From NCBI RefSeq assembly GCF_019331725.1, contig NZ_JAHBBF010000018.1, positions 1 to 51,034 on the forward strand: DNA of 51,034 nucleotides. The letters are read 5' to 3'. The stretch comes from Bifidobacterium saguinibicoloris (GTDB lineage: Bacteria > Actinomycetota > Actinomycetes > Actinomycetales > Bifidobacteriaceae). Within the stretch, counting starts at the first letter, position 1. The number at the start of each line of letters is the position of its first letter. Made by a program: the position numbers and the translations under genes. This document shows, piece by piece, positions 37,201 through 45,394 of this stretch. The notes under the pieces were generated by a model that was not told the DNA's origin, searched no databases, and was given only the letters and a program-made list of their open reading frames with translations.

Positions 37201-40200
37201 TCCGGCGCGGAGACGACGCTCCATTCGGTGGAGAGCGTGCCGTTCGGCAGGCCGTCGTCCTTCACGGTGCCGCTGATCTCGACGCGGCCCACGCGGGTGT
37301 CCTTGATGAAGGCGTCGACGCTCGGCGCGGTGTTGCCGGCCGCTTCGGCCTTCTCACCGGTGTTGTAGGCCTCGAACTCCTTGAGGGCCACGGCGTAGCC
37401 GGGCTGCGGGGTCACGGTGACGCGCAGCTTGGAGGTGGTCACGGGCGAGAACTGGACTCGGTTGAGATTGCCGGCGGGGATGGCCGGGGTGCGGGTCTGG
37501 TCGGGCACCGCCTTCCACGTGCCGTCCTTGTCGAGGTATTCGACGGTGTACATCTGCGGTTCGGCGAGACCGGCGTCCGTGGCGGACGTGGTGGTCTTGT
37601 AGAAGAAGAGGCGCACGTCGTCGACGGTCTGCTCCTTGCCGAGGTCCACGGTGAGCGTGTCGGTCTTGTTGGGCGAGCCCTTCGTGGACCAGTACTTGAC
37701 GTTCGTGGTGGTGCCGTCGACGGCGTTCTTGGCCGCGCCGTTGTTCTTGTCCGCCTCGTAGGTGGCTTCGACGTCGGCGCCCTTGGCCAGGTTCTCCGTG
37801 CTCTTGTCGTCGTTCGCTGCGTCGACGCCGGCCTTGGCGAGCACCTGAGTGACGCGGTCGGTGGACTTGTAGACCACGCCCTTGGCGTCGGGCAGGTCGG
37901 CGGTGGCGGTGTTGGTCACCTTGGCGCCGGACTTGTCCTGCACGTCCACCTTGCCGGTGGTCGGGTCATAGACCACGTGGGCGAGCTTGTCGGAGGTGAA
38001 GACGAGCTTGTTGTCCACGTAGGCGCTGTAGCCCTTGGGCGCGTCGGTGTAGTGTCCGTCGTTGTTCCAGACCACCGTGAGGTTCTTGCCGTGGTAGCTG
38101 AGGTTGTTCACGATGAAGTGGTTCCATCCGGGGATGGCGATCGGGTACAGCTCGAGCTTGTTGTCCGTGCGGGTGCGCACGCCGGCCACGTCCTCGACCA
38201 TCGTCCAGTTCGTGGTGCCGAGCTGGGTGTGGTGGATCCAGGAGCGGTACTGGACCTTGCCGCCGTTCTCGGTGGAGGCGTTGTTCCAGAACTCGTTCTG
38301 GTCGATGAGCTGGTTGTCGCCGCCCTGGTAGTGGGCGAAGGCGTTCCAGTAGAGCAGCTGCTTGAACTGTTCGGGGGTGACGTAGCCCTTGTCGGCCGCG
38401 TGGTACTTGCGGATCGCCTCGGAGTAGATGCGGAAGTACAGCGTGGAGTTGATGACGGAGAAGTTGTTCGTCGGCTTCTTGCCGAGTTCGCGCACGAGCT
38501 TGTCGTCCGCCTGGTTGGCGGTGGCGAACGGGAAGACCGGGTGCTGGTCGGCGTCGGCGAGCAGGCGCAGGGCGCTCTCGTAGTCGTCGTTGTAGTCCGA
38601 GTCGCCCTCGGCCGGCATGAGGTCGGTGAAGTACGGCGTGAAGTTGTTAATCTCCTTGTACTTCGCCTGCTGGTCCTTCTTGGCGCCGTTGGCGAACTGG
38701 TGGCGGATCAGCTTGTCCTTGGAGTCCCAGAGGTTGTCGATGACGCCGTTCTTGACCTTGGCGGCGTATTCGTCCATCTCCTTGGCCTTGGCCTCGTTCT
38801 CGGCGCCGCCCACCTCGCGGTAGGCCTCCGCCGCGGCCTTGGCGCCCGCGTACACGGTGGCGCTTTCGGCGCGGTCCAGACGTGCGCCGCTGACCTCGTC
38901 GAAGGAGACGGCGTCGGCGTCGTTGCCCGTCCAGGCGTTCCAGTTGGTGTCGAGCAGACCGTCGCCGTCGGAGTCGAGCGCGGCGAGCTGGCCCTTGGTG
39001 TCGCCGTACGCGTAGTCGGCGAACTTCTGGGCGATGTCCGCGTCGCCGCCGTGGATCTGGTACGACTTCCACGCGGCTTCGCTGATCCATTGCGTGTGGC
39101 TGGCGCCCCAGTTCTGCGGGTCGGCCTGGTTGTCGCGGTACTGGCCGTTGCTGCGGGCGTTCTCACCCATGTTGAGCCACGGGCCGTAGGAGTATTCGGG
39201 GTTGCGCATCCACTTGAGGTCATCGATGAACATGCCGACGGTCAGGTCGATGGCGTTGTTGTAGCCGAGCACGCCCTCGATGGAGGTCGGGAAGGCCATC
39301 GGGCCGCCGGGGATGTCCGCGTCGAGGTAGTTGAAGCGGGAGAGCCACCAGCGGTAGAACAGCGTCTTGTCGATGTTGTGCTCGGGCGTCTCCATGTAGG
39401 GGATGTTGTCCACCCACCACTGGTTGTATTCGGTGACGTGCGCGGTGTAGCTCGCGGCCGGGTCCTTGCGGTCGCCGGTGCGGGTGGCCTCGTATTCGGT
39501 GCGGGAGGCGGGGATCTCGTCGGTGACGAGGCCCAGCTGCACCTTGGTGCGCACGGGGTCCTTCGCGCCGGCGGTCACGTGCACGGTGCTCACGAGCTTG
39601 CCGTCCTGAGGCGTGAAGCCGTTGCCGGAGAAGCGCGGGTACACGGTGGTCAGGTTGTTCTTCGCGGCGAAGCGGCCGGTGAGCTCGTCGCCCTCGGCGG
39701 TGGTGGCGAGGGGCGCGTTGGCGGTGAGGGTCACGTCCTGCGTCTTCGTGCCGGTCAGCTGGAGTTCGGTGACGAGCACGTTGTTGTTGGTGATGTACTT
39801 GACGACGGTGACGGTGAGGGACTTGTCCGCGTTGGTGTAGACGCTGGTCCAGTAGCTCGGGGTCTGCTTGCGCTGCGCGCCGTCCTCGGTGAGGGCGACC
39901 TGCTGGCCGTCCACGGTGGCGGTGATGTCGTAGCCCTCCTGGTCGGTCACATCCCAGTAGGCGAGGTTGCCGCCGAAGCCGATGACGGACGGATCGTACG
40001 TGTACATGAAAGCGGCGCGGCCGCGGGTGAACAGGTAGCCGTTGCCGTCGGGGTTATTGTACGAGTACTTGTTCCCGTTGGCGTCCTCGCCTTGGGCGAC
40101 CCAGTTCTCCGGGCCGTAGGGGCCTTGGAAGCCGGGGGCGCCGGAGACCTGCTGCGGGTCGGTGCCGGTGCGGGTGAGCATGCGGTCGATCCAGAAGTCG

Positions 40201-40484
40201 TGCTTGGTGTCGGTGCCGGCGCCGTTGGCCTTGTCCTTGTCGAAGATCTGCTGCAGGTAGCTGTTCGCCGGGCTGATGGTGTTCGTGGCGAGGCCGTCGA
40301 CCGCCGGAATCGGATCCTTGGCGCCCTTGAACGTCGGGAACCCGAGCGAGGTGTTCGGCCGGCTGACGCCGTCCGCCGCGTAGGCGGATGTGGTGAATGG
40401 CATGACCATCCCCACGCTGAGCACGCCCGCGAGCAGTATCGTCGCCGATCTGCGCGCCACGTGGTGTGAACTGTGCGTAACCAT
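34245..40484 (-). CDS. GH121-like beta-L-arabinobiosidase paralogue, cell-surface (copy B)
   Basis: The product is 2079 residues, a full-length paralogue of copy A. Signal peptide 1-37 (cut after AYA). The catalytic region (about 38-890) shares PTSIEGVLGYNN, GNDADAVSF and HHTQLGTTNWTMVEDVAG with copy A. A DSDGDGLLDTNW Ca-type loop lies near 500, whereas the copy A EF-hand loop near 717 is absent here. Then F5/8 (895-1048), PKD-like (1048-1140), F5/8 (1143-1298), two Big_4-like domains (1301-1458), two FIVAR (1468-1602), F5/8 (1610-1773), FIVAR (1778-1845), a Big_2 domain (1850-1938), FIVAR (1948-2018), and LSRTG (2046-2050) with helix and Arg tail. AAGGAAGGG lies 11 nt before the ATG. It may act on a different arabinan linkage from copy A; that is inference. 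Confidence 0.78.
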   Translation of the reverse strand: MVTHSSHHVARRSATILLAGVLSVGMVMPFTTSAYAADGVSRPNTSLGFPTFKGAKDPIPAVDGLATNTISPANSYLQQIFDKDKANGAGTDTKHDFWIDRMLTRTGTDPQQVSGAPGFQGPYGPENWVAQGEDANGNKYSYNNPDGNGYLFTRGRAAFMYTYDPSVIGFGGNLAYWDVTDQEGYDITATVDGQQVALTEDGAQRKQTPSYWTSVYTNADKSLTVTVVKYITNNNVLVTELQLTGTKTQDVTLTANAPLATTAEGDELTGRFAAKNNLTTVYPRFSGNGFTPQDGKLVSTVHVTAGAKDPVRTKVQLGLVTDEIPASRTEYEATRTGDRKDPAASYTAHVTEYNQWWVDNIPYMETPEHNIDKTLFYRWWLSRFNYLDADIPGGPMAFPTSIEGVLGYNNAIDLTVGMFIDDLKWMRNPEYSYGPWLNMGENARSNGQYRDNQADPQNWGASHTQWISEAAWKSYQIHGGDADIAQKFADYAYGDTKGQLAALDSDGDGLLDTNWNAWTGNDADAVSFDEVSGARLDRAESATVYAGAKAAAEAYREVGGAENEAKAKEMDEYAAKVKNGVIDNLWDSKDKLIRHQFANGAKKDQQAKYKEINNFTPYFTDLMPAEGDSDYNDDYESALRLLADADQHPVFPFATANQADDKLVRELGKKPTNNFSVINSTLYFRIYSEAIRKYHAADKGYVTPEQFKQLLYWNAFAHYQGGDNQLIDQNEFWNNASTENGGKVQYRSWIHHTQLGTTNWTMVEDVAGVRTRTDNKLELYPIAIPGWNHFIVNNLSYHGKNLTVVWNNDGHYTDAPKGYSAYVDNKLVFTSDKLAHVVYDPTTGKVDVQDKSGAKVTNTATADLPDAKGVVYKSTDRVTQVLAKAGVDAANDDKSTENLAKGADVEATYEADKNNGAAKNAVDGTTTNVKYWSTKGSPNKTDTLTVDLGKEQTVDDVRLFFYKTTTSATDAGLAEPQMYTVEYLDKDGTWKAVPDQTRTPAIPAGNLNRVQFSPVTTSKLRVTVTPQPGYAVALKEFEAYNTGEKAEAAGNTAPSVDAFIKDTRVGRVEISGTVKDDGLPNGTLSTEWSVVSAPEGGEATFENAKSVTTTAKFSKEGAYVLRLTASDGDKTSSFDLTVNATVSDGTVNVAPNGTPSASYTATSWYNIKTVNDGKIVYNQNEGYSTNAWGTWRQDNQASEWLQYDWDTPQRLTKAAVAFWYDGGGTMVPKSWKLQYQNDKGEWVDVPLKAGTGYPAKGDQMNNVEFASTIVTSKLRAVFNASGSYYGIAVSEFEAYAEDPLGVDPVEVSVKTGEQPKLPGEVSVYYGDGTRQSLPVTWDKIDASKLAQDGDFTIAGTVKGSSLPAEARIWVRSSPGVTMNATVDAEQTVYVGAKSITLPTQVIGVSNSGDNHMLPVEWNADDVKAIDLNKVGDYVVNGTATSDINANDKPAAKLTVHVIEGKGGDTPQPTPANKTKLAAKIAEVEGEKLDESKYTADSWKAYADALAAAKTVNDDANATQSQVDDALAKLTAARDGLKEGVNKSKLTEAVDKAAKTDHSAYASDKLDALDQALADGQRVLANANAAQADVDKAVKAIDDAIKGLGDKLADAPRNVAKDAKVVPSYVTSWNKAEAVNDGEVVFTPTGSTDTDNPKVWGTWQAANPATQSLEYDWENPVSLDKVSTYFWYDNTADDTSANVPLPKGWSVQYFDAEANDWKDVTLEDGEQYTVNKDKASTVSFKPVTTAKLRVTVNANTDGTKYAAIGVSEIAAYAAPETLVTTELDKAVTTAESLKAEDYVSGWDELQTALKAAKDVQSKVAAGDKTVDQAAVDAAAKALNDAIAALKRQPVKVTELAIQGAPEGTLKVGDTATLTAVAKPDDAADKTVTWTSGKPDVVSVDENGVITAKAAGTATITATANDGSKVSASVDVTVEEKGEPGPENPDQPGTDTKLDKLNDAIARGEAVDLGKFTPDSAKALGTALSRAKALRDAVKAGQSVDQKELDQAAAAVDDAIKALVPLPDSQQPGAQGGLNGQGNGAAGNGGKLSRTGATVGGVAAVAVIALLAGAGTVIARRRRRD

Positions 40485-40768
40485 AGGTGCTATGGCCCTT
40501 CCTTCCCTTGACGGGCGTGCGTCATCGCGCGGCAGGTCCCGGTTCCCGGCGCCCGCGTCCCCGCCCGTCACGGCCGATTCGTGCCCGCAGTGGCGCGCAT
40601 CCTCCGTATCAGGCGAAAGCCGATGCCGAAACTTCCTCCCCGGTCCTCTTGCGCATCCCGGCATCCCTGCCAAGGCGCACGTGTCCGTCAGTGTGTACCC
40701 TTTTGCGTGGAACAAGTCCCCCACCCGGTTCTATGACGTCATTGGAGCGAACCGGCCAAGATGGCTTC

Positions 40769-40797
40769 AGGATAACAATGCGAATGCGCTTTCTCAA
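40769..40797 (-). promoter_or_regulatory. promoter and proximal operator of GH121 copy B
   Basis: On the minus strand TTGAGA (40797-40792) and TATCCT (40774-40769) are 17 nt apart. The spacer starts AAGCGCATTCGC, matching the operator-like spacer at copy A (AAACGTATTCGC) in 10 of 12 positions. Confidence 0.75.
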
Positions 40798-40853
40798 GTT
40801 TTCTTCAGCAATCACAAGTAATCACACCAGCAATAACTCAAATAACTCGCCGC

Positions 40854-40873
40854 TTTCGCAGACTATTTTCACA
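40854..40873 (-). promoter_or_regulatory. distal half-site pair upstream of GH121 copy B
   Basis: TTTCGCA (40854-40860) and TTTCACA (40867-40873) are direct repeats 13 bp apart, about 60 bp upstream of the -35 box, as at copy A. Confidence 0.55.
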
Positions 40874-40998
40874 TTCGGAAGTGGTACCGCCGCGCGTGTC
40901 ACCGCCCAAAACCAACAGTGAAACGAACATGAACACACGGAATGCGACATCTTCGTCGCATCGCGGCCCAAATGCTGATCGTTGTTGACCATTCGTCC

Positions 40999-41219
40999 GA
41001 TTCTATAGAAACGGATGCCCCACCCGATAATCAACCCCCCGCCACGCCCAATCCTATAGAAACGGACAATCCACCCAACAATCAAACCCGCGCCACGCCC
41101 GATTCTATAGAAACGGACGCCTCAGGCGGCAAACGGACAGCACACACGCCCAATCCTATAGAAACGGACACTTCAGGCGGCAGACGGACGGCACACACGC
41201 CCGATTCTATAGAAACGGA
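40999..41219. repeat. 51-bp tandem array with five TTCTATAGAA-type cores
   Basis: The 17-bp core GATTCTATAGAAACGGA starts at 40999, 41050, 41101, 41152 and 41203, exactly 51 bp apart. Copies 1, 3 and 5 contain the perfect palindrome TTCTATAGAA; copies 2 and 4 read AATCCTATAGAA. The 34-bp spacers are of one type after copies 1-2 and of another (with TCAGGCGGC) after copies 3-4. The array lies between the GH127 terminator and the copy B promoter. Both strands stay open for a short ORF through it, but no Shine-Dalgarno or known domain supports coding. Confidence 0.9.
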
Positions 41220-41318
41220 CGTCCTAGCCGCGGATTTGACCCGCGCCGCGCCCCATCCCGAATGGAACCCGCGTTGCTTCGCCTACCCGCCTCCACCCGA
41301 TGCACCGTTGCGCGCATG

Positions 41319-41358
41319 AAAAAACCTCCCGCATGGGTTTGCAACCCCATGCGGGAGG
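41319..41358 (-). terminator. rho-independent terminator of the transporter-GH127 operon
   Basis: A perfect 13-bp stem (41325-41337 with 41346-41358) is followed on the minus strand by six T. It lies about 195 nt after the GH127 stop, so the two GH121 genes downstream need their own promoters. Confidence 0.9.
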
Positions 41359-41552
41359 CCTCGTTCCCCGGGCGGTTCACGGCTCCAATCGCTCGCCGTC
41401 CGGCCCGCGGCTCCGGGAGACGTCGGCGTCGACACCCCGGCCTTCCAAAACCGCAAGAATAGTTGCCGTTCCGCCGGCGGACACCCCCGAGCGGAGGTAT
41501 CGGCCGGCCGCGGAAGCCGTTCCGCCCGCACGGACGGGACGGCACGGACGCG

Positions 41553-43526
41553 TTATCGGCGCTGGAAGACGCGCATCTGGCCCAGCTCGCGGTTCGCCCA
41601 CGAGTAGTACGGCACCAGCGTGAGCGTCGTCGCCTTGCCCTTGCGCGGCTCGTCGGCCGGAAGGTACAGCGGGGCGTCGTCGTCATCGGCCTCCTCGCGC
41701 ACCGCCGGCAGCGCGATCGTGTCCACGCCGCCCAGCAAATCCGGCTTGAACGCCACGTCAGCGGACACGCCGGTCACGCCGTCGGCCAGACGGTACGACC
41801 ACAGATCGCCCTCGTTGTCGGCCTGCTCGGCGCAGTACACCAACGGGCCGCGCATCACGGCCACCTGGCCGGCGTCGGAGCGCACGTGCGAGTTGGCGCG
41901 CACGAACTTGACGGACATGTCCAGGTCGAGCGTGAGGGCGAACGCATCGCCCGGCGCGACGTCGAAGTACACGAAGCCGTCCTGGACGGAGGCGGCGACG
42001 GGCTCGCCGTCCCGCTTCAGCGCGAACGCGGACGCGGACCATGCGGGGATGCGCACGCCGAACCGCACCGGGGCGGCGGCGTCCGCCGGCAGCGACACAT
42101 GGAAGGGCACGTGGCCGTCCCACGGGAAGTTCGACTCCTGCGTCACGGCGAGACCGTTGTCGAACGCGGCCTCGTTGGCGATGAACTGATGGCTGAGCAC
42201 CGTGGCGCCGCCGTCGCGCACCGTGTAGATGTAGCGGTCCACGGAGGCGATGAGACGGGCGATGTTCGCCGGGCAGCAGGCGCAGCCGAACCAGTCGACG
42301 CGGTGCGAGAGCACGTGGTGGCGGTCCGGATTGGCCAGGCCGTCGGGCGTGGTCTCCAGGGCGTTGACGTAGTAGTACTGCTTGCCGTCGAGGCTGATGC
42401 CGGCGATCGAGCCGTTGAACAGCTCCTTCTCCAGCACGTCCGCATACTCGCCCTTCGGCTCGGCGAGCAGCATCTGCTGCGCGAACATGCTCATCGACAC
42501 GGACGCGCACGTCTCGCCGTACATCGTGTCGTTCGGCAGGTCGTAGTCGTAGGTGAACGATTCGCCCACGTGCGTCGATCCGATGGCACCGGTCACGTAC
42601 ATGCGCTTGGTGACGATGCTGCGCCAGAAGCGCTTCGCCGTCTCCATGAGGTCCTCGTCGCCGGTCAGGCGGGCGACGTGGGCGATGCCGGTGCACAGGT
42701 AGCCGACGCGCACCGCGTGGCCGTTGGCGTGCTGCTGCTTGCGCACCGGTTCGGCGGCCTGGAAGTACTCGGGCTTGTAGAAGCCGAGATCCGGGAAGAT
42801 GTTGTCCCCGTGCATGGCCTCGCGCTGCTTGTCATAGAACTTCGGGTCCTGGCCGCGCACGTCGATGAGGTACTGGGCGAGCGTCAGGTAGCGCTGCTCG
42901 TGCGTGACGTCGTACAGCTTGGCGAGGGCCAGTTCGATCTCCGGGTGGCCGTCGGCGCCGTGGATCTTACCGTCCTCGGGGCCGAAGTTGGCGTCCAGGC
43001 AGTCGGCCATCTTCCTGGCCACGTCGAGGGCCTGCTCGTTGCCGGTGACCTCGTGGTAGGCGACGGCCGCCTCGATGTAGTGGCCCATCACGTACATCTC
43101 GTGGCTCTGCTGGATGAGCGAGAAGCGCGGACGCTCCGCCCAGATGCCGGACTTGATCTGATAGGGGGTGTCCAGGTAGCCGTCGGGCTGCTGGGCGCGG
43201 GCGATGAGGTCCACCGTCCTGTCGCACAGGGCCTTGAGCTCCGGGTCCGGATGGTAGGCCAGCGCGTACGCGGCCTCCTCCAGCCACTTGTAGACGTCCG
43301 AGTCCTGGAACACCATGCCATGGAACTCGTCGTCGAGTTCGCCCGCGGCCACCTTGAGGTTCGCCACCGCGTGGCTCTTGTTGTCGGAAAGCTGGTTGCC
43401 GGCGGGGTCGTCCGGAACGACGGTGTCGATCTCGTCGTTCATCACGCCCCACTGGTACGGGATTACCGACTCGACGATCTGGTCGCGGCGCTGCTTCCAG
43501 AACGGGGAGGTAATCGTTACCTTCAT
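41553..43526 (-). CDS. hypBA1: beta-L-arabinofuranosidase, GH127 (HypBA1-type)
   Basis: A cytoplasmic enzyme that splits beta-1,2-arabinobiose and releases arabinose from hydroxyproline. The product is 657 residues from MKVTITSPFW; HypBA1 of B. longum has 658. Counting from this start gives E322 (GE in STHVGESF), E338 and C340 (YGETCAS), and C417 and C418 (GCACCPAN). These are the numbers known for HypBA1: E322 as acid/base, C417 as nucleophile, and E338, C340, C417, C418 as the zinc ligands. The match also confirms the start codon over an ATG 42 nt upstream. GAAAGG is the ribosome-binding site. It follows the permease genes and would act on the disaccharide they import. Confidence 0.95.
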   Translation of the reverse strand: MKVTITSPFWKQRRDQIVESVIPYQWGVMNDEIDTVVPDDPAGNQLSDNKSHAVANLKVAAGELDDEFHGMVFQDSDVYKWLEEAAYALAYHPDPELKALCDRTVDLIARAQQPDGYLDTPYQIKSGIWAERPRFSLIQQSHEMYVMGHYIEAAVAYHEVTGNEQALDVARKMADCLDANFGPEDGKIHGADGHPEIELALAKLYDVTHEQRYLTLAQYLIDVRGQDPKFYDKQREAMHGDNIFPDLGFYKPEYFQAAEPVRKQQHANGHAVRVGYLCTGIAHVARLTGDEDLMETAKRFWRSIVTKRMYVTGAIGSTHVGESFTYDYDLPNDTMYGETCASVSMSMFAQQMLLAEPKGEYADVLEKELFNGSIAGISLDGKQYYYVNALETTPDGLANPDRHHVLSHRVDWFGCACCPANIARLIASVDRYIYTVRDGGATVLSHQFIANEAAFDNGLAVTQESNFPWDGHVPFHVSLPADAAAPVRFGVRIPAWSASAFALKRDGEPVAASVQDGFVYFDVAPGDAFALTLDLDMSVKFVRANSHVRSDAGQVAVMRGPLVYCAEQADNEGDLWSYRLADGVTGVSADVAFKPDLLGGVDTIALPAVREEADDDDAPLYLPADEPRKGKATTLTLVPYYSWANRELGQMRVFQRR

Positions 43527-43545
43527 GATTGACCTTTCACGATGA

Positions 43546-43581
43546 ACGGCTGTGGCGCGGCGTATCACGCGCCACAGCCGT
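43546..43581 (-). other. intercistronic hairpin before the GH127 gene
   Basis: A perfect 14-bp stem (43546-43559 with 43568-43581) and an 8-nt loop stand 20 nt before the GH127 ATG. No T-tract follows, so it is more likely an RNA processing or stability element than a full terminator. Confidence 0.7.
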
Positions 43582-43631
43582 GGTGATGGATTGAATTGGC
43601 CGGTGAGCCCACCGGGCTCCCCTGAAGGGCA

Positions 43632-44450
43632 TCAGCCCTTCACCGCTCCAGCCATGAAGCCCTTGACGTAGTACTTCTGGAGGGCGAGGAACAGGATGGC
43701 GCAGGGGATGAGCAGCACCACGACGCCGGCTTCGGTGGCGCCGTAGTCGATGACGCCCATCGTCTGCTGGCGCATGTTCACCATGGCGAGCGGCAGGGTG
43801 CTCTTCGCGGAGGAGCTCAAGTACAGCGGGATCATGAAGTTGTTCCACGCCTCGAGGAAGGCCAGCAGGCCGACGGTGACCATGGACGGCTTGACGACCG
43901 GCACCAGGATCTTGAACAGGGCCTGGAAGGAGTTGCAGCCGTCGACCATAGCGGCCTCCTCCATGTCCTTCGGGATGGCGTCGAACGCGTTGCGCATGAT
44001 GAACGTCGACATAGGCAACTGGAACAGCGTGATGACGAGGCCGACGCCGAGTAGGGTGTCGTTGAGGCCGATGTCCTTGAACCAGACCATGAGCGGGATC
44101 AGCAGGGAGGCGTACGGGACCATGAGGATGGACAGGGTCACCATGAAGCCGAGGTTGCGGCCCGGGTAGTCGAAGCGGGAGAAGGAGTAGCCGGCGAGCG
44201 TGCAGACGACCACGGAGAAGACCACGGCCACGGCGCTGACGACGATGGAGTTGAACAGGTACTTGGGCAGGCCCTCCTGGTAGCCGAACAGGGTCAGGTA
44301 GTTGGCCACGCCCCAGCCCTTGGACTGGGCGGAACCGGCCTGGGGGCTGAAGGAGCTGACCACGACCCAGATCAGCGGGGAGATGAAGATGAGGGCCAGC
44401 AGGCCTTCGAGGACGCGGGCGATGACGCGCTTCCACAGCGGGGTAGACAT
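43632..44450 (-). CDS. sugar ABC transporter permease (MalG/CUT1 type)
   Basis: An inner-membrane permease subunit of 272 residues with six predicted helices, beginning LWKRVIARVLEGLLALIFISPLIW. The EAA loop that contacts the ATPase reads EEAAMVDGCNSFQALFKILVP, in the C-terminal half as expected. The N-terminal P-loop-like region FSPQAGSAQSKGWGVANY is a CUT1 feature. It lies 20 nt after the partner permease. No ATPase gene is visible in the locus, so a shared MsmK-type ATPase is inferred. Confidence 0.93.
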   Translation of the reverse strand: MSTPLWKRVIARVLEGLLALIFISPLIWVVVSSFSPQAGSAQSKGWGVANYLTLFGYQEGLPKYLFNSIVVSAVAVVFSVVVCTLAGYSFSRFDYPGRNLGFMVTLSILMVPYASLLIPLMVWFKDIGLNDTLLGVGLVITLFQLPMSTFIMRNAFDAIPKDMEEAAMVDGCNSFQALFKILVPVVKPSMVTVGLLAFLEAWNNFMIPLYLSSSAKSTLPLAMVNMRQQTMGVIDYGATEAGVVVLLIPCAILFLALQKYYVKGFMAGAVKG

Positions 44451-44470
44451 GATGTGTTACCTCCCCTTTC

Positions 44471-45394
44471 TCACTTGGTGTTGTCGCGCATGCCGCGCAT
44501 CTGGATGGAGTTGATGATGACGAGGGCGACGAGCACGATCAGCGACAGCGCCGCGGCCATGCCGAGGTCCTTCTTGGAGTCGAACGCGAAGTTGTAGATG
44601 AGCTGGACCACGGTCATCGTGGAGTTGTTCGGGCCGCCCTTGGTGAGGATGAAGAACTGGTCGAAGGCGAGGATGGAGCCGGTGACGCAGTAAACGAGGC
44701 ACATCACGATGGTGGGCTTCATGAGCGGCAGGGTGATGGAGCGGAAGATGCGCCAGGTGCCGGCGCCGTCCATGCGGGCCGCCTCGTAGAGGTCGCCCGG
44801 GATGGCCTGCAGGCCGATCATCATGAGCAGCATGTAGTAGCCGGAGAAACGCCAGACGATGACGACGATCGTGGCCCACAGCGCGGACTGTCCGGTGGCG
44901 AGCACGGAGCCGCCGTCCTGCATGAGGCCCAGGGCGCTCAGGATCTTGGTGAGCGGGCCGACCTGCGGGGAGTACAGCGCGTAGAACAGCAGGGACGCGG
45001 AGGCGAGACCGGTTGCGGAGGGGAGCAGGAAGCAGGTGCGCAGCACGTTGTTCCACTTGGTGCTCTCCTGCACGATGAGCGCCATGCCCAGACCCAGCGC
45101 CAGCAGGAAGATGGTGACAATCACCGTGTATTCGAGCGTGAACCAGATGGAGGGCCAGAACAGCTTGTTGTTGACGACCTCGACGAAGTTGTCCGGGAAG
45201 TTGAAGCCGCGGTTGCCGCCCAGCAGGGACCAACGCGAGCAGGCCATGATGACCAGCAGCACGATAGGCACGAAGAAGAGGACGACGATCATGGCCCAGT
45301 CCGGCAGCGCGTACAGGATGCCGCGCTTGAATGCCTGCGCCTTGGCCGTGGACTTGTGCTCGGGCACAGCCGCGGACTTGGAAACACTTGACAT
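44471..45394 (-). CDS. sugar ABC transporter permease (MalF/CUT1 type)
   Basis: The partner permease, 307 residues from MSSVSKSA with AAGGAGA 6 nt upstream; an upstream in-frame ATG falls in the structured spacer. Six helices are predicted, beginning WAMIVVLFFVPIVLLVIMA. The EAA loop reads YEAARMDGAGTWRIFRSITLP. With the binding protein and the MalG-type permease it should import the arabinobiose released by the surface enzymes. Confidence 0.93.
   Translation of the reverse strand: MSSVSKSAAVPEHKSTAKAQAFKRGILYALPDWAMIVVLFFVPIVLLVIMACSRWSLLGGNRGFNFPDNFVEVVNNKLFWPSIWFTLEYTVIVTIFLLALGLGMALIVQESTKWNNVLRTCFLLPSATGLASASLLFYALYSPQVGPLTKILSALGLMQDGGSVLATGQSALWATIVVIVWRFSGYYMLLMMIGLQAIPGDLYEAARMDGAGTWRIFRSITLPLMKPTIVMCLVYCVTGSILAFDQFFILTKGGPNNSTMTVVQLIYNFAFDSKKDLGMAAALSLIVLVALVIINSIQMRGMRDNTK

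Noticed and set aside
40942..41319. Protein with 17-residue repeats across the 51-bp array
   Set aside because: 51 is a multiple of three, so the frame stays open on both strands by default. There is no Shine-Dalgarno, no domain and no coding bias, and the best conserved part is a DNA palindrome.
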